Below, one piece after another: positions 44,516-55,136 of a stretch of DNA of 64,000 nt (the stretch's first letter is position 1; every line of letters starts with the position of its first letter). The stretch is from positions 1 to 64,000 of the forward strand of contig NZ_LHZU01000137.1 of the NCBI RefSeq assembly GCF_001580995.1. The letters are read 5' to 3'. The notes under the pieces were generated by a model that was not told the DNA's origin, searched no databases, and saw only the letters and a program-made list of their open reading frames with translations. The DNA is from Acetobacter senegalensis. GTDB taxonomy: Bacteria; Pseudomonadota; Alphaproteobacteria; Acetobacterales; Acetobacteraceae. The position numbers and the translations under genes are program-made.

Positions 44516-45850
44516 ATGCAGGTTACCGAGACCCTTTCCGAAGGGCTGAAGCGTGGTTTTACCATTACGATTCCGGCAGCGGATCTTAAGACGAAGCAGG
44601 ATGCTCGTCTTAAGGAAGTGGCCGCCAGCCTGAAGCTTCCGGGCTTCCGTCCGGGTAAGGTTCCCGTCTCCATTGCGCGCCAGCGTTATGGTGAAGGCGT
44701 TCGCGCTGAAGTGCTTGAACAGGCTGTGTCTGAAGCGCTCCGCACCACGCTGGATGAGCGTGGCCTGCGCCCGGCTGGTCAGCCGCAGGTTGATCTGGTT
44801 TCCGGTCAGGAAGATGCTGACAAGGACCTGGAATTCAAGGTGGAAACCGAGATCCTGCCTGACATCACGGTTCCGGATCTCTCCGATCTCAGCTTGACGC
44901 GCCTGAAGGCGACCGCCAGCGATGAAGCCATTGACAAGATCGTGGCAGACATCGCCAAGCGTCAGCGCACGTTTGAAACGCTTGAGGAAGATCGCCCCGC
45001 AGTAAAGGGTGATGTTGTCAGCGTTGATTTTGTTGGTAAGCGTGACGGTGTGCCCTTTGACGGTGGCACGGCTGAAGATGTGAACGTTGAAATCGGTGGT
45101 GAAGGCTTTATCCCCGGTTTTGCCGAGCAGATTGAAGGCATGAAGCCCGGTGAAGAAAAAGTCATCACCGTGACCTTCCCGGAAAATTACGGCGCTGAAG
45201 AACTTGCTGGCAAGGAAGCGACGTTCGACATCAAGGTGCGTGAGCTGAAAAAAGCTGTTGATGCGCCGATTGATGATGAACTGGCCAAGAAGCTGGGCTT
45301 TGAAACGCTCGAACAGCTTCGTGATCTGGTGCGTAAGCAGGTTGAAGGCGAGTACGATCAGCTTTCCCGTCTGCGTATCAAACGTGAACTGCTGGACGCT
45401 CTGGCTGCAAAAACCGATTTCCCCGCTCCGGAGGGAATGGTTGATGCGGAATTCAACCAGATCTGGCAGCGCGTTGATGCAGACCGCAAGGCCGGTGAGC
45501 TTGACGACGAAGATAAAGATAAGGACGAAGAAACCCTTCGTTCCGACTATCGCAAGATTGCGGAACGCCGGGTGAAGCTGGGTCTGCTTCTGGCAGAAAT
45601 TGGCCGTAAGAACGCCATTACCGTCACGCAGGATGAACTGGCACGGGCAATGCGGGCAGAAGCCATGCGTTACCAGGGGCAGGAACAGCAGGTGTTCCAG
45701 TTCTTCCAGAACAATCCGCAGGCCATAGAATCCCTTCGCGGTCCGATTTTCGAGAACAAGGTTGTCGATTATCTGATTGAACTCGCGAAAGTGGAGGATA
45801 AGGAAGTTACTCCAGAAGAGCTGTCGGACATTCCTCCGGCTGATATCTGA
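44516..45850 (+). CDS. tig: Trigger factor (ribosome-associated chaperone, prolyl isomerase)
   Basis: 444 residues. The ribosome-binding loop GFRPGKVP is at residues 43-50. The FKBP-type isomerase domain runs about 155-240 (GDVVSVDFVGKRDGVPFDGG). The C-terminal chaperone arms contain a charged DDEDKDKDEETLRSDYRK stretch near 325-345. It binds nascent chains at the exit tunnel. The gene begins the conserved tig-clpP-clpX-lon order and ends in its own terminator. Confidence 0.97.
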   Translation: MQVTETLSEGLKRGFTITIPAADLKTKQDARLKEVAASLKLPGFRPGKVPVSIARQRYGEGVRAEVLEQAVSEALRTTLDERGLRPAGQPQVDLVSGQEDADKDLEFKVETEILPDITVPDLSDLSLTRLKATASDEAIDKIVADIAKRQRTFETLEEDRPAVKGDVVSVDFVGKRDGVPFDGGTAEDVNVEIGGEGFIPGFAEQIEGMKPGEEKVITVTFPENYGAEELAGKEATFDIKVRELKKAVDAPIDDELAKKLGFETLEQLRDLVRKQVEGEYDQLSRLRIKRELLDALAAKTDFPAPEGMVDAEFNQIWQRVDADRKAGELDDEDKDKDEETLRSDYRKIAERRVKLGLLLAEIGRKNAITVTQDELARAMRAEAMRYQGQEQQVFQFFQNNPQAIESLRGPIFENKVVDYLIELAKVEDKEVTPEELSDIPPADI

Positions 45851-45858
45851 GACCTTTC

Positions 45859-45894
45859 TGTCCCGCCAGTGTGAACTGGCGGGACACTCTTTTT
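45859..45894 (+). terminator. Rho-independent terminator after tig
   Basis: TGTCCCGCCAGT (45859-45870) and ACTGGCGGGACA (45875-45886) form a perfect 12-bp stem with a GTGA loop, followed by CTCTTTTT. It separates tig from clpP. Confidence 0.85.
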
Positions 45895-46019
45895 CAGACT
45901 GTTTTTCTTTTCCGGGGTGGCATCTTGCCACTTTATCTCTATCTTGAGTGAGAGTGCCTGAACCGACTTCCTGGGTTTTGATGGAAGGAGGCAAGGGCTG
46001 GTGCAGGTTTTTTACGGGA

Positions 46020-46685
46020 ATGACTAACATGAGGGATCGTGATCCCGTTGAGATTTTCAGCAACGCTTTGGTGCCCATGGTGGTCGAGCAGACCTCACGG
46101 GGGGAGCGGGCATTCGATATCTATTCCCGCCTGCTTCAGGAGCGGATTATTTTTCTGACAGGCCCTGTCTATGATCAGGTGGCCTCTCTTATTTCCGCAC
46201 AGCTTCTCTATCTTGAAAGTGTGAACCCCACGAAGGAAATCTCCTTCTATATCAACAGCCCTGGCGGCGTTGTGTCTGCTGGCTTGGCAATTTATGACAC
46301 CATGCAGTACATCCGCAGCCCCGTTAGCACCGTGTGCATCGGTCAGGCAGCTTCCATGGGGTCTTTATTGCTGGCTGGGGGCGAGAAGGGGCACCGTTAT
46401 GCGCTGCCTAATGCTCGCGTCATGGTGCATCAGCCTTCTGGCGGTGCACAGGGACAGGCCAGCGATATTGAAATTCAGGCCAAGGAAATCCTTATTATCC
46501 GTCAGCGCCTGAATGAGATCTATCGCGAACATACCGGCCAGACGCTTGAGGATATCGAGCAGAAGCTGGAACGTGATAGCTATATGTCTGCCGAGGAAGC
46601 ACAGTCTTTCGGTATTGTTGACAAGGTAATCAGTCATCACAAGGCAGCAGAAGAAACTGGAAAGAAGGATAAAGACCATCCTTAA
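46020..46685 (+). CDS. clpP: ATP-dependent Clp protease proteolytic subunit
   Basis: 221 residues. The Ser-His-Asp triad is S112 in GQAASMGS, H137 in MVHQPSGG and D186. Length fits ClpP. I chose the ATG at 46020; one at 46029 ([10 protein letters not shown]) is also possible and has the better spacing to GGGA. The longer open frame upstream would begin inside the terminator region and is not expected. It forms two heptameric rings with ClpX as the unfoldase. Confidence 0.96.
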   Translation: MTNMRDRDPVEIFSNALVPMVVEQTSRGERAFDIYSRLLQERIIFLTGPVYDQVASLISAQLLYLESVNPTKEISFYINSPGGVVSAGLAIYDTMQYIRSPVSTVCIGQAASMGSLLLAGGEKGHRYALPNARVMVHQPSGGAQGQASDIEIQAKEILIIRQRLNEIYREHTGQTLEDIEQKLERDSYMSAEEAQSFGIVDKVISHHKAAEETGKKDKDHP

Positions 46686-46700
46686 TCTGGTGAACACCAA

Positions 46701-46724
46701 CACCCCCGTTACAGTGCGGGGGTG
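46701..46724 (+). terminator. GC-rich hairpin after clpP, possible terminator
   Basis: CACCCCCG (46701-46708) pairs with CGGGGGTG (46717-46724) around eight bases, 15 bases past the clpP stop. No T run follows, so it may only stabilise the clpP transcript or weaken read-through into clpX. Confidence 0.35.
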
Positions 46725-46805
46725 GTCTGTCGTAAGGAAGGCAGATAAAGTCTGGAATACGGCTCTCGGGAGTCTGAGGCCTGGGATGATCGAGGGAGTG
46801 GGCTC

Positions 46806-48071
46806 ATGAACGCGAAGTCCGGTGATTCCAAAAATACGCTTTACTGCTCATTCTGCGGCAAATCGCAGCATGAAGTGCGGAAGCTTATTGCTGGTCCAAC
46901 CGTTTTCATCTGCGATGAATGCGTAGAACTCTGCATGGATATCATCCGTGAAGAGCACAAGACCACGCTTGTCAAATCGCGTGAAGGCGTGCCCACGCCC
47001 AAAGAGATCTGCAAAGTTCTTGATGATTATGTGATCGGGCAGTTTGAGGCCAAGAAGGTTCTCTCTGTTGCCGTGCATAACCATTACAAACGTCTGACCC
47101 AGTCAGCCAAGAACAATGATGTCGAGATTGCAAAGTCCAACATCCTGCTGATTGGCCCGACAGGCTCTGGTAAGACCCTGCTGGCGCAGACTTTGGCGCG
47201 TATTCTGGATGTTCCGTTCACCATGGCGGACGCCACCACGCTGACAGAAGCCGGATATGTGGGGGAAGATGTTGAAAACATCATCCTCAAACTGTTGCAG
47301 GCTTCTGATTATAATGTGGAACGGGCGCAGCGTGGCATCGTTTACATTGACGAGATCGATAAAATCTCACGCAAGTCAGACAATCCTTCCATCACACGTG
47401 ACGTAAGTGGGGAAGGTGTTCAGCAGGCTCTGCTGAAACTGATGGAAGGGACTGTGGCATCTGTTCCGCCGCAGGGTGGCCGTAAGCATCCGCAGCAGGA
47501 ATTCCTGCAGGTGGATACCACCAATATGCTGTTCATCTGCGGTGGTGCTTTCGCCGGGTTGGACAAAATTATTGCCGCTCGCGGTAAGGGTACGGGGATT
47601 GGCTTCGGCGCCGATGTTCGTTCTCCGGATGATCGTCGGATGGGAGAAATCCTGCACGATGTAGAGCCGGAAGATCTGATGAAATTCGGGTTGATCCCCG
47701 AATTTATTGGTCGTCTGCCAGTGCTGGCTACTCTGGGTGATCTGGATGAAGCGGCGTTGATCCGTATTCTGACAGAACCCAAGAATGCGCTGGTTAAGCA
47801 GTATCAGCGCCTGTTCCAGATGGAAGATGTGCAGCTTTCCTTTACGGATGATGCACTGAAAGCCATTGCGGACCGCGCCATCAAACGCAAGACCGGTGCC
47901 CGTGGGCTACGCTCCATTATGGAGAGCATCCTGATGTCCACAATGTTTGACCTTCCAGGTCTGGACAATGTGGAAGAAGTGGTTGTGAACCGTGATGTGG
48001 CGGAGGAAAAAACCAGTCCGGTTTACGTCTACGGCAAACGGAAAGAGATCCCGGCTGAGCAATCAGCCTGA
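46806..48071 (+). CDS. clpX: ATP-dependent Clp protease ATP-binding subunit ClpX
   Basis: 421 residues. The zinc-binding domain has C14, C17, C36 and C39 (CSFCGK and CDECVELC). Walker A GPTGSGKT is at about 117-124 and Walker B YIDEIDKI near 180. The pore loop region GYVGEDVE is present. It unfolds tagged substrates and feeds ClpP. Gap to clpP is 120 bases, so it may have its own promoter. Confidence 0.97.
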   Translation: MNAKSGDSKNTLYCSFCGKSQHEVRKLIAGPTVFICDECVELCMDIIREEHKTTLVKSREGVPTPKEICKVLDDYVIGQFEAKKVLSVAVHNHYKRLTQSAKNNDVEIAKSNILLIGPTGSGKTLLAQTLARILDVPFTMADATTLTEAGYVGEDVENIILKLLQASDYNVERAQRGIVYIDEIDKISRKSDNPSITRDVSGEGVQQALLKLMEGTVASVPPQGGRKHPQQEFLQVDTTNMLFICGGAFAGLDKIIAARGKGTGIGFGADVRSPDDRRMGEILHDVEPEDLMKFGLIPEFIGRLPVLATLGDLDEAALIRILTEPKNALVKQYQRLFQMEDVQLSFTDDALKAIADRAIKRKTGARGLRSIMESILMSTMFDLPGLDNVEEVVVNRDVAEEKTSPVYVYGKRKEIPAEQSA

Positions 48072-48137
48072 AAAACGGGGTAAGACATTATAGGGGCGGC
48101 GGATCGGAAAGGTCTGTCGCCTCTCTTTTCTGGTTAA

Positions 48138-48153
48138 CCCATTGTGAAATGGG
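48138..48153. other. Small hairpin between clpX and lon
   Basis: CCCATT (48138-48143) and AATGGG (48148-48153) pair around GTGA, 67 bases past clpX. No T run follows. Its role, if any, is unknown; the 193-base gap also must hold a lon promoter that I could not place. Confidence 0.35.
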
Positions 48154-48264
48154 ACATTCGTAACGACATAGTAGAGGCAGGGACTGTTTGGTGTCTCTAC
48201 GGGCCCAGGGGCATGCCGCAGGGCGGGTGTCCGGCCTGGATCGTCCTTGAAGGAGGTCATGGTT

Positions 48265-50787
48265 ATGGCTGATAATGAAAAACCACCAGTAAAACGTAAA
48301 CGGAAGTCACCAGCCAAAACGCAGGCGGCAACTCCTGAATCTGTTGTGCCAGCGAACGTTTCCCCCGCAGAAGAGGGAACGGCTGTTCAGCAGAAACCGC
48401 AAAGCGAGAACCGCGTGGCCGTTCTGCCGCTGCGTGATATTGTTGTCTTCCCGCATATGATCGTGCCGTTGTTTGTCGGTCGTGAAAAATCCGTCAAGGC
48501 ACTTGAATCCGTTACGCGTGATGACCGGCAGATCCTGCTGATTGCGCAGAAAGATGCCGCACAGGATGATCCGGGCATTGATGACGTTTACCGTTTTGGC
48601 ACGGTATCCACCATTCTGCAGTTGCTGAAATTGCCGGATGGCACCGTCAAGGTGTTGGTGGAAGGTGTCCGTCGCGCCAAGGTAAAAGCGCTGCACGATG
48701 TTGACGGACATTTTGAAGCTGAAATTGAAGATGTGGTGGAAACTGCTGCGGTTGGCCCGGATGCCGAAGCGCTTGGCCGTTCCATTATTTCGCAGTTTGA
48801 GCAGTATATAAAACTCAATAAGAAAATTGCGTCTGAAGTCCTGGTTTCCCTGAACCAGATTACGGATCTGTCCAAGCTGGTGGATACGGTGGCGAGTCAC
48901 CTGAACCTCAAGATTTCCGAAAAACAGGAAATTCTTGAAGCTCCTTCTGTCATGCTTCAGCTTGAAAAGGTTTTTGCCCACATTGAGGCGGAAATCGGTG
49001 TGCTGCAGGTTGAGAAGAAAATTCGCAACCGCGTAAAGCGCCAGATGGAGAAAACCCAGCGCGAGTACTATCTGAACGAGCAACTGAAAGCCATTCAGAA
49101 AGAACTGGGTGAAGGCGAAGACGGTAAGGACGAAACCACCGAGATTGAGGAGCGCATCGCTAAAACCAAGCTTTCAAAAGAAGCGCGGGAAAAGGCGGTA
49201 GCGGAACTCAAAAAGCTGCGTGGCATGAGCGCCATGTCAGCCGAGTCGACCGTGGTGCGTAATTATCTGGATTGGCTGCTGGGTATTCCGTGGAAGAAGC
49301 GGACCAAGGTCCGTCATGATCTGGCAGAAGCGGAAAAAATTCTGGATACCGATCACTACGCGCTGGATAAGGTCAAGGAGCGTATCCTTGAATATCTGGC
49401 GGTGCAGAGCCGTTCCCAGAAACTGAAAGGCCCGATCCTGTGTCTGGTGGGGCCGCCGGGTGTTGGTAAAACGTCTCTGGCTCGGTCTATTGCCAAGGCA
49501 ACAGGTCGCCATTACGTGCGGATGTCGCTGGGTGGCGTGCGGGATGAAGCCGAAATTCGCGGGCATCGCCGCACGTATATCGGTTCCATGCCAGGCAAGA
49601 TCATTCAGGGCATGAAGAAGGCGAAGGTGTCCAACCCGCTCTTCCTGCTGGATGAAATTGACAAGCTGGGCGCGGATTGGCGTGGTGATCCGGCTTCGGC
49701 ATTGTTGGAAGTGCTGGACCCGGAACAGAACAGCACATTCGCTGATCATTATCTGGAAGTAGATTATGATCTGTCCGATGTGATGTTTGTCACGACGGCG
49801 AATAGCCTCAACATGCCGCAGCCGCTGCTGGACCGGATGGAGATCATCCGTCTGTCTGGCTACACGGAAGATGAGAAGGTGGAAATCAGCCGCCGTCATC
49901 TGATTGCCAAGCAGGGTGAGGCCCATAACCTCAAGCCGGATGAATGGTCCATCAGTGATGACGCCCTGCGGGATCTGATCCGTTATTACACGCGTGAAGC
50001 GGGCGTACGTAGTCTTGAGCGCGAGATTGCCAATCTGGCGCGTAAGGTTGTGAAAGAGATTGTGACCGGCAAAGCCAAGAAAGTGGCCATTACCGTCCGC
50101 AACCTCGAAAAACTGGCTGGCGTGAAGCGCTTCCGTTACGGCGAGACCGAAGCGGAAGATATGGTGGGCATTGTCACCGGGTTGGCATGGACCGAAGTGG
50201 GCGGAGAAATTCTGACCATTGAAAGTGTCATGGTGCCGGGTAAAGGCGGCATTGTGGAAACTGGCAAGCTGGGTGACGTCATGAAGGAAAGCGTCTCTGC
50301 TGCGTTTTCCTACGTGCGGAGCCGGGCAACCACCTTTGGTGTGGCGCCGACTCTGTTTGATAAGCGGAGCTTCCACGTGCACGTTCCCGAAGGCGCGACT
50401 CCGAAAGATGGGCCTTCTGCGGGCGTTGCCATGGCGACATCTCTGGTGAGTGTGCTGACTGGTATTCCGATCCGGCGGGATGTTGCCATGACAGGCGAGA
50501 TCACGTTGCGCGGGCGTGTGCTGCCCATTGGTGGCCTGAAAGAGAAGCTGCTGGCAGCAGTGCGGGCCGGTATTCGCACGGTCTTTATCCCCAAGGATAA
50601 TGAAAAGGATCTGGCGGAAATTCCTGAATCTGTGAAGAAAGATCTGGAAATCGTACCCGTTTCGCATGTGGATGAAGTGCTGGCGCGTGCGCTGGTGCGG
50701 CAGCCGCAGCCAATCCATTGGGAAGAAGTGCCGGAAGCCGTTCCGGGAGCGGAAGGGGCGGCCCACGTTTCCGTGCTGCCGCACTGA
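48265..50787 (+). CDS. lon: Endopeptidase La (Lon protease)
   Basis: 840 residues. The first 50 are basic, Pro/Ala-rich and extend the normal N-terminus. The LON substrate-binding domain starts [20 protein letters not shown]. Walker [11 protein letters not shown] lies at about 395. The protease Ser is in DGPSAGVAM (about 717) and the Lys in [10 protein letters not shown] (about 760). ATG 48265 is eight bases after AGGAGG; an upstream ATG at 48259 is too close. It removes misfolded and regulatory proteins. HU follows downstream. Confidence 0.97.
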   Translation: MADNEKPPVKRKRKSPAKTQAATPESVVPANVSPAEEGTAVQQKPQSENRVAVLPLRDIVVFPHMIVPLFVGREKSVKALESVTRDDRQILLIAQKDAAQDDPGIDDVYRFGTVSTILQLLKLPDGTVKVLVEGVRRAKVKALHDVDGHFEAEIEDVVETAAVGPDAEALGRSIISQFEQYIKLNKKIASEVLVSLNQITDLSKLVDTVASHLNLKISEKQEILEAPSVMLQLEKVFAHIEAEIGVLQVEKKIRNRVKRQMEKTQREYYLNEQLKAIQKELGEGEDGKDETTEIEERIAKTKLSKEAREKAVAELKKLRGMSAMSAESTVVRNYLDWLLGIPWKKRTKVRHDLAEAEKILDTDHYALDKVKERILEYLAVQSRSQKLKGPILCLVGPPGVGKTSLARSIAKATGRHYVRMSLGGVRDEAEIRGHRRTYIGSMPGKIIQGMKKAKVSNPLFLLDEIDKLGADWRGDPASALLEVLDPEQNSTFADHYLEVDYDLSDVMFVTTANSLNMPQPLLDRMEIIRLSGYTEDEKVEISRRHLIAKQGEAHNLKPDEWSISDDALRDLIRYYTREAGVRSLEREIANLARKVVKEIVTGKAKKVAITVRNLEKLAGVKRFRYGETEAEDMVGIVTGLAWTEVGGEILTIESVMVPGKGGIVETGKLGDVMKESVSAAFSYVRSRATTFGVAPTLFDKRSFHVHVPEGATPKDGPSAGVAMATSLVSVLTGIPIRRDVAMTGEITLRGRVLPIGGLKEKLLAAVRAGIRTVFIPKDNEKDLAEIPESVKKDLEIVPVSHVDEVLARALVRQPQPIHWEEVPEAVPGAEGAAHVSVLPH

Positions 50788-50827
50788 TATAAAAAACGCT
50801 CTGAAGCCGAAGTTTGCTGTTGGTCGG

Positions 50828-50855
50828 TTGACGTGGCAAAAAACGGCTTCATAGT
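50828..50855 (+). promoter_or_regulatory. Putative sigma-70 promoter of the HU gene
   Basis: TTGACG (50828-50833), a 16-base spacer and CATAGT (50850-50855) resemble the rpmB promoter. Transcription would start about 70 bases before the HU ATG. Prediction by eye. Confidence 0.45.
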
Positions 50856-50933
50856 GCGAGCGGGAAGCGGAGAGGCGGACGCAATGCCGCCCGCCGCTCC
50901 ACCAAAGTTATATATTATTGAGAAAGGCGTAAT

Positions 50934-51218
50934 ATGGAGAAGCCGCTTAACAAGCAGGAACTCGTGGCGGCAGTGGCCGACGAGGCTGCTCTGCCCAAGG
51001 CTAAGGCTGGAGAAGTGGTCGACGCCGTATTCGGTGCTATCGAGAAGGCTCTGTCTCGTAAGCAGGAAGTTCGTCTGGTTGGGTTCGGTACGTTTGTAAC
51101 CGCAACACGTAAGGCGGCTAAGGGTCGTAACCCGCGCACGGGTGAAGAAATCGACATTCCGGCTTCTACCTCTGTCCGTTTCAAACCGGGCAAGGCACTG
51201 AAGGACGCCGTAAGCTAA
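50934..51218 (+). CDS. hup: DNA-binding protein HU
   Basis: 94 residues. A dimeric nucleoid protein with the arm signature GFGTFVTATRKAAKGRNPRTGEEI, including the intercalating-Pro region and conserved RNP. The start ATG has GAAAGGCG nearby. It follows lon as in most Proteobacteria. HU bends DNA and affects global expression. A strong terminator lies 30 bases behind. Confidence 0.96.
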   Translation: MEKPLNKQELVAAVADEAALPKAKAGEVVDAVFGAIEKALSRKQEVRLVGFGTFVTATRKAAKGRNPRTGEEIDIPASTSVRFKPGKALKDAVS

Positions 51219-51247
51219 ATCCCTGCGGGAAATAGTTTTTCGGCTTT

Positions 51248-51287
51248 CGGGCGGCAAATCCCAAAAAGGGGGTTGCCGCCCGTTTTT
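51248..51287 (+). terminator. Rho-independent terminator after hup
   Basis: CGGGCGGCAA (51248-51257) and TTGCCGCCCG (51273-51282) form a 10-bp stem followed by five T. Confidence 0.92.
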
Positions 51288-51307
51288 ATTTGTGACACAT
51301 AAGCGGC

Positions 51308-51382
51308 GGGCGATTAGCTCAGCGGTAGAGCGTCTCGTTTACACCGAGATGGTCGGGGGTTCGATCCCCTCATCGCCCACCA
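51308..51382 (+). tRNA. tRNA-Val (anticodon UAC)
   Basis: 75 bases with encoded CCA. The acceptor GGGCGAT pairs perfectly with ATCGCCC. The D-arm has TAGCTCAGCGGTAGAGC. The anticodon loop TTTACAC carries TAC at 51340-51342, and the T-arm is GGGGGTTCGATCCCCTC. Reads GUA and probably GUG codons. Confidence 0.97.
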
Positions 51383-51415
51383 AACCATTATACTTTCAGG
51401 TAAAATGGTTTCCCA

Positions 51416-51437
51416 GAGCGCTAAGCGCTCTCGATTT
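51416..51437 (+). terminator. Possible weak terminator after tRNA-Val
   Basis: GAGCGCT (51416-51422) and AGCGCTC (51424-51430) pair almost without loop, followed by TCGATTTT. A second hairpin (AAACCATT with AATGGTTT) lies directly behind the tRNA CCA. Either could aid 3' end formation. Confidence 0.4.
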
Positions 51438-51443
51438 TCTGAT

Positions 51444-51481
51444 AAAAGAAAAAACACCGGTTTTCTCCTGTAAGAACCGGT
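51444..51481 (-). terminator. Leftward rho-independent terminator between tRNA-Val and nuoA
   Basis: ACCGGTT (51456-51462) pairs with AACCGGT (51475-51481). On the minus strand the stem is followed by G and six T (51449-51454), then CTTTT. It would stop leftward transcripts coming from the nuo side, although no minus-strand gene is seen there. Confidence 0.6.
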
Positions 51482-51609
51482 CGTCCCAAGTAATCACGTG
51501 AAAGTGGCCGTGGCAGGCTGCCTGTAGCCATGGTTGTTCGCCACGCTTGGGGGTAGGTTGTCTGCATGATGTTTGGTTTACGCGACCTTTCTCGTGCAGG
51601 AGCCCCCCG

Positions 51610-51975
51610 ATGCAATCTGTCCTTGGTGATTACGCGCCAGTTCTTATATTCGGTGCCCTCTCCGTGGTCATTGCCGCTGCGATGCTGGGTATGGCGCTGA
51701 TAAGTGGACACCAGAAGCCTTATCCTGAAAAAACAACAGCATATGAATGTGGTTTTGAGGCATTTGATGATGCCCGCCGCCGCTTTGATGTGCGGTTTTA
51801 TCTGGTGGCTATCCTCTTCATTATTTTCGATCTTGAAGTCGCATTCCTGTTCCCGTGGGCAGTCAGTCTCTCCCGCATAGGGTTGTTCGGCTTTCTTTCC
51901 ATGCTGGGGTTCCTGAGCGTGCTGGGGATCGGTTTTCTGTATGAGTGGCGCAAAGGCGCGCTGGACTGGGATTAA
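51610..51975 (+). CDS. nuoA: NADH-quinone oxidoreductase subunit A
   Basis: 121 residues with three membrane helices (about 10-30, 60-80 and 90-112). The conserved loop [32 protein letters not shown], with its Cys and acidic residues, marks NuoA near the quinone site. ATG 51610 gives the family N-terminus, and AGGAG lies six to eleven bases upstream. First gene of the complex I operon; it ends 13 bases before nuoB. Confidence 0.95.
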   Translation: MQSVLGDYAPVLIFGALSVVIAAAMLGMALISGHQKPYPEKTTAYECGFEAFDDARRRFDVRFYLVAILFIIFDLEVAFLFPWAVSLSRIGLFGFLSMLGFLSVLGIGFLYEWRKGALDWD

Positions 51976-51988
51976 GGGGAAAGCGCCT

Positions 51989-52552
51989 ATGTCTACGAAT
52001 TCACAAGAAGATGCTGTTCTCTGGAACAGAGAGGCTCTGCCGCCGGGGCCGGAGCAGGATGCCGTTGTGCGCGGTATTACAGGCGCCATTGCCGAGAAAG
52101 GCTTTGTGGTCGCCAATCTGGACAAGTTGGTGAACTGGGGACGCACAGGGAGTCTATGGCCCATGTCTTTCGGCTTGGCATGCTGCGCCGTGGAAATGAT
52201 CCATGCGTACATGCCCCGATACGATCTGGACCGTATGGGGATTATTCCCCGCGGTTCTCCGCGTCAGTCTGATGTCATGATTGTTGCAGGCACGCTGACC
52301 AACAAGATGGCCCCTGTGCTGCGCCGTTTGTATGAGCAGATGGCAGAACCCCGCTGGGTTATCTCCATGGGCTCCTGCGCCAATGGTGGGGGGTATTACC
52401 ACTATTCCTATTCCGTGGTGCGCGGCTGCGACCGCATTGTGCCGGTTGATGTGTACGTGCCCGGCTGTCCGCCCACTGCAGAAGCGTTGATTTACGGCAT
52501 CATGCTTTTGCAGAAGAAAATTCGCCGCACGGGGACCATTCTTCGTGGCTGA
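51989..52552 (+). CDS. nuoB: NADH-quinone oxidoreductase subunit B
   Basis: 187 residues. NuoB carries the terminal 4Fe-4S cluster N2, with tandem Cys in GLACCAVEM and further ligands in [11 protein letters not shown] and [14 protein letters not shown] 51989 is placed nine bases after AAGGGGA. It passes electrons to quinone at the interface with NuoD. It overlaps nuoC by eight bases. Confidence 0.96.
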   Translation: MSTNSQEDAVLWNREALPPGPEQDAVVRGITGAIAEKGFVVANLDKLVNWGRTGSLWPMSFGLACCAVEMIHAYMPRYDLDRMGIIPRGSPRQSDVMIVAGTLTNKMAPVLRRLYEQMAEPRWVISMGSCANGGGYYHYSYSVVRGCDRIVPVDVYVPGCPPTAEALIYGIMLLQKKIRRTGTILRG

Positions 52553-53207
52553 GCTTCCTGTTAATCCACAGCAGAACCGTCTGCAGGGGCAAGTGGGCTC
52601 CATGGCGTTTACGCTTGCCACGTCTCTGCCTGGCATTCATTCGGCCGCGGTTGAAAAGGGCGAACTGGTGGTGCGTACGGTGCGTGACCAGCTTCTCCCC
52701 CTCATGACGTTGCTTCGTGATGATCCTCGGTATCGTTTTGAACAATTGATGGATCTGTGCGGTGTTGATTTCCCGGGAAGGGAAGAGCGGTTTGAGGTCG
52801 TCTATAACCTTCTTTCCGTCTCCCATAACCACCGCATCCGCGTGATTGTCACAACAGATGAGACAACGCCGGTTCCGTCCGTGCATCACCTCTGGCCGTG
52901 CGCCACGTGGTGGGAACGTGAATGCTATGATCTGTTTGGCGTTCTCTTTTCCGGACAGCCGGATTTGCGCCGGATTTTGACTGACATCGGTTTTGAAGGC
53001 TTCCCGTTGCGCAAGGATTTCCCCCTGACGGGTTACGAAGAAGTCCGATACGATGTTGAGCTGCGCAAGGTTGTAAAAGAACCTGTTTCCCTGACACAGG
53101 ATTTTCGGGATTTTGATTTTGTTTCTCCGTGGGAAGGGATGTTGACCTTGCCTGGAGACGAAAAGGCGCATGAAGTCAGGCAAGGTATCAAGAGGTCCCG
53201 CGGATGA
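52545..53207 (+). CDS. nuoC: NADH-quinone oxidoreductase subunit C
   Basis: 220 residues, the 30-kDa peripheral subunit. The signature [21 protein letters not shown]-like stretch and the basic [19 protein letters not shown] are clear. It starts at a GTG overlapping nuoB and ends in an ATGA overlap with nuoD, so it is separate from nuoD, unlike the fused E. coli form. Confidence 0.95.
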   Translation: MAELPVNPQQNRLQGQVGSMAFTLATSLPGIHSAAVEKGELVVRTVRDQLLPLMTLLRDDPRYRFEQLMDLCGVDFPGREERFEVVYNLLSVSHNHRIRVIVTTDETTPVPSVHHLWPCATWWERECYDLFGVLFSGQPDLRRILTDIGFEGFPLRKDFPLTGYEEVRYDVELRKVVKEPVSLTQDFRDFDFVSPWEGMLTLPGDEKAHEVRQGIKRSRG

Positions 53208-54487
53208 CCGACATGAAACAGCCCCGTGCCGTGGATGTTGAAGAAACATTCCTGAAAAACGATATTCCTGAAAGCCTTTTGCCTGAACAGAAGCTTCAGG
53301 AAACTGAGCGGCGAACGGTTGAAATTGATTCCCATGCCCTGAATTTCGGGCCTCAGCATCCATCAGCTCATGGTGTGTTGCGTCTTGTGCTGGAAATGGA
53401 AGGCGAGGTTGTGGCGCGGGCCGTGCCACATATCGGCCTTTTACATCGTGGCACGGAAAAGCTGATAGAATACAAAACCTATCATAAAGCGCTGCCGTAT
53501 TTTGACCGGCTGGATTATGTTTCTCCCATGTGTGAGGAGCAGGCGTTTGCACTGGCCACGGAAAAGCTTCTGGGCATAGACATTCCCGAACGGGCTAAAT
53601 GGCTGCGGGTTATGTTTGCGGAAATTACCCGTATTTTAAATCATATCCTCAATATTACCGCCATGGGGTTGGACTGCGGAGCGGTAACGCCCGCATTGTG
53701 GGGATATGAGGAACGGGAAAAACTGTTGGAATTTTATGAAGCAGCGTCTGGCGCGCGGTTTCATGCCAACTATTTTCGCCCTGGCGGTGTGGCGCGCGAT
53801 ATTCCAGCTGAATTGGAAGATCGGATTGGCGCGTGGGCCAAGGAATTTCCGGCGTGGATTGATGATCTTGAAGGTCTGCTGACGGAAAACCGTATCTGGA
53901 AACAGCGTACGGTTGGCATTGGCATTTTCACAACCGAGCAGGCTCTGGCATGGGGGTTCAGTGGCCCGTGCCTTCGGGCTTCCGGTGTGCCGTGGGATCT
54001 TCGGCGCAGTCAGCCGTATGACAATTACCACAAAGTTGACTTCAAGGTGCCTGTTACCCGGCAGGGCGACTGTTATGATCGGTATCTCGTACGCATGGAA
54101 GAAATGCGCGAGAGTGTGAAGATTATCGAACAGTGCCTGGCGCAGATTCAGCCCGGAGATGTGAAAGTGCAGGACCCAAAGTTTACGCCGCCACGGCGTG
54201 CAGACATGAAGCGGTCCATGGAAGCACTGATCCATCACTTCAAGCTGTTCAGTGAAGGGTATCATGTGCCGCCGGGAGCCACTTATACAGCCGTTGAAAG
54301 TCCGAAGGGTGAATTTGGCGTGTATCTTGTGGCAGACGGCAGCAACCGCCCGTATCGCTGCAAAATACGGCCTACGGGTTTTTCCCATTTGCAGGCCATA
54401 GATGAACTGTCACGCCGGGCTATGCTGGCAGATATGGTGGCGGTCATTGGCTCTCTTGATCTTGTGTTTGGGGAGGTGGACCGTTGA
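53204..54487 (+). CDS. nuoD: NADH-quinone oxidoreductase subunit D
   Basis: 427 residues, the 49-kDa subunit that forms the quinone pocket. [14 protein letters not shown] holds the conserved His, and [12 protein letters not shown] and the C-terminal DLVFGEVDR are canonical. About 25 residues before the core are an extension. Start ATG overlaps nuoC. Confidence 0.96.
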   Translation: MTDMKQPRAVDVEETFLKNDIPESLLPEQKLQETERRTVEIDSHALNFGPQHPSAHGVLRLVLEMEGEVVARAVPHIGLLHRGTEKLIEYKTYHKALPYFDRLDYVSPMCEEQAFALATEKLLGIDIPERAKWLRVMFAEITRILNHILNITAMGLDCGAVTPALWGYEEREKLLEFYEAASGARFHANYFRPGGVARDIPAELEDRIGAWAKEFPAWIDDLEGLLTENRIWKQRTVGIGIFTTEQALAWGFSGPCLRASGVPWDLRRSQPYDNYHKVDFKVPVTRQGDCYDRYLVRMEEMRESVKIIEQCLAQIQPGDVKVQDPKFTPPRRADMKRSMEALIHHFKLFSEGYHVPPGATYTAVESPKGEFGVYLVADGSNRPYRCKIRPTGFSHLQAIDELSRRAMLADMVAVIGSLDLVFGEVDR

Positions 54488-55125
54488 ACACCCCATGGAA
54501 ACCGGCAGAGCAGCCGGACAAATTTTCATTTGATGCAGCATCTGAAGCGGAAATCGCAAAAGTGCTCGTCAAATATCCGGAAGCGCGTAAGGCCAGTGCC
54601 GTCATGCCCATGCTTTATATTGCCCAGCGGCAGATGGGGCGGGAAACGGGGAGTGCATGGGTGCCTGTTGCCGCCATGGATGAAATTGCGCGGCGGTTGG
54701 ACATGGCGCCCATCCGTGTGTACGAGGTCGCATCCTTTTATACCATGTTCAACACGCGCCCGATCGGGCGGTATCATCTTCAGGTTTGCACGACGACATC
54801 CTGCTGGCTTCGCGGTTCAGATGATGTTGTGCATGCCTGCAAAAAAGCAGCCGGCGTCGGTGGCTTTGGTGAGACAAGCGAAGATGGTCTGTTCACCTTG
54901 ACACAGGTTGAATGTCTGGGAGCATGCGCCAACGCTCCCATTCTGCAGGTGGATGATGATTTTTATGAAGATATGGATGGTCCACGCACGGAAGCCCTGA
55001 TTGCAGCGCTCCGTGCAGGAGAAAGACCTCCGGCAGGACCGACCGTAAACCGGTGCGGGTCCGCCCCCGAAGGGGGACGCAAGACCCTGCTTGTAACGCC
55101 GGAAGCGGCGTCTGAAAACCAATAG
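54484..55125 (+). CDS. nuoE: NADH-quinone oxidoreductase subunit E
   Basis: 213 residues, 24-kDa subunit carrying 2Fe-2S cluster N1a. Ligands are in [11 protein letters not shown] and [11 protein letters not shown]. The C-terminal 40 residues are a Pro/Gly-rich extension. The start is a TTG at 54484 that overlaps the nuoD stop (TTGA), so initiation is probably coupled and inefficient. Confidence 0.94.
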   Translation: MNTPWKPAEQPDKFSFDAASEAEIAKVLVKYPEARKASAVMPMLYIAQRQMGRETGSAWVPVAAMDEIARRLDMAPIRVYEVASFYTMFNTRPIGRYHLQVCTTTSCWLRGSDDVVHACKKAAGVGGFGETSEDGLFTLTQVECLGACANAPILQVDDDFYEDMDGPRTEALIAALRAGERPPAGPTVNRCGSAPEGGRKTLLVTPEAASENQ

Positions 55126-55136
55126 GAGAGACGGCC

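Noticed and set aside
45900-46020. Heat-shock (sigma-32) promoter before clpP
   Set aside because: CTTG-like boxes are present at 45926 and 45945 but the spacing to a -10 match was not convincing by eye.
49237-50784. 515-codon open frame antisense to lon
   Set aside because: Same mirror effect; lon has all catalytic motifs on the plus strand.
51308-51500. tRNA-Val 3' end considered as an integration site
   Set aside because: No integrase, no second copy of the tRNA end and no foreign genes nearby; the nuo operon follows directly.
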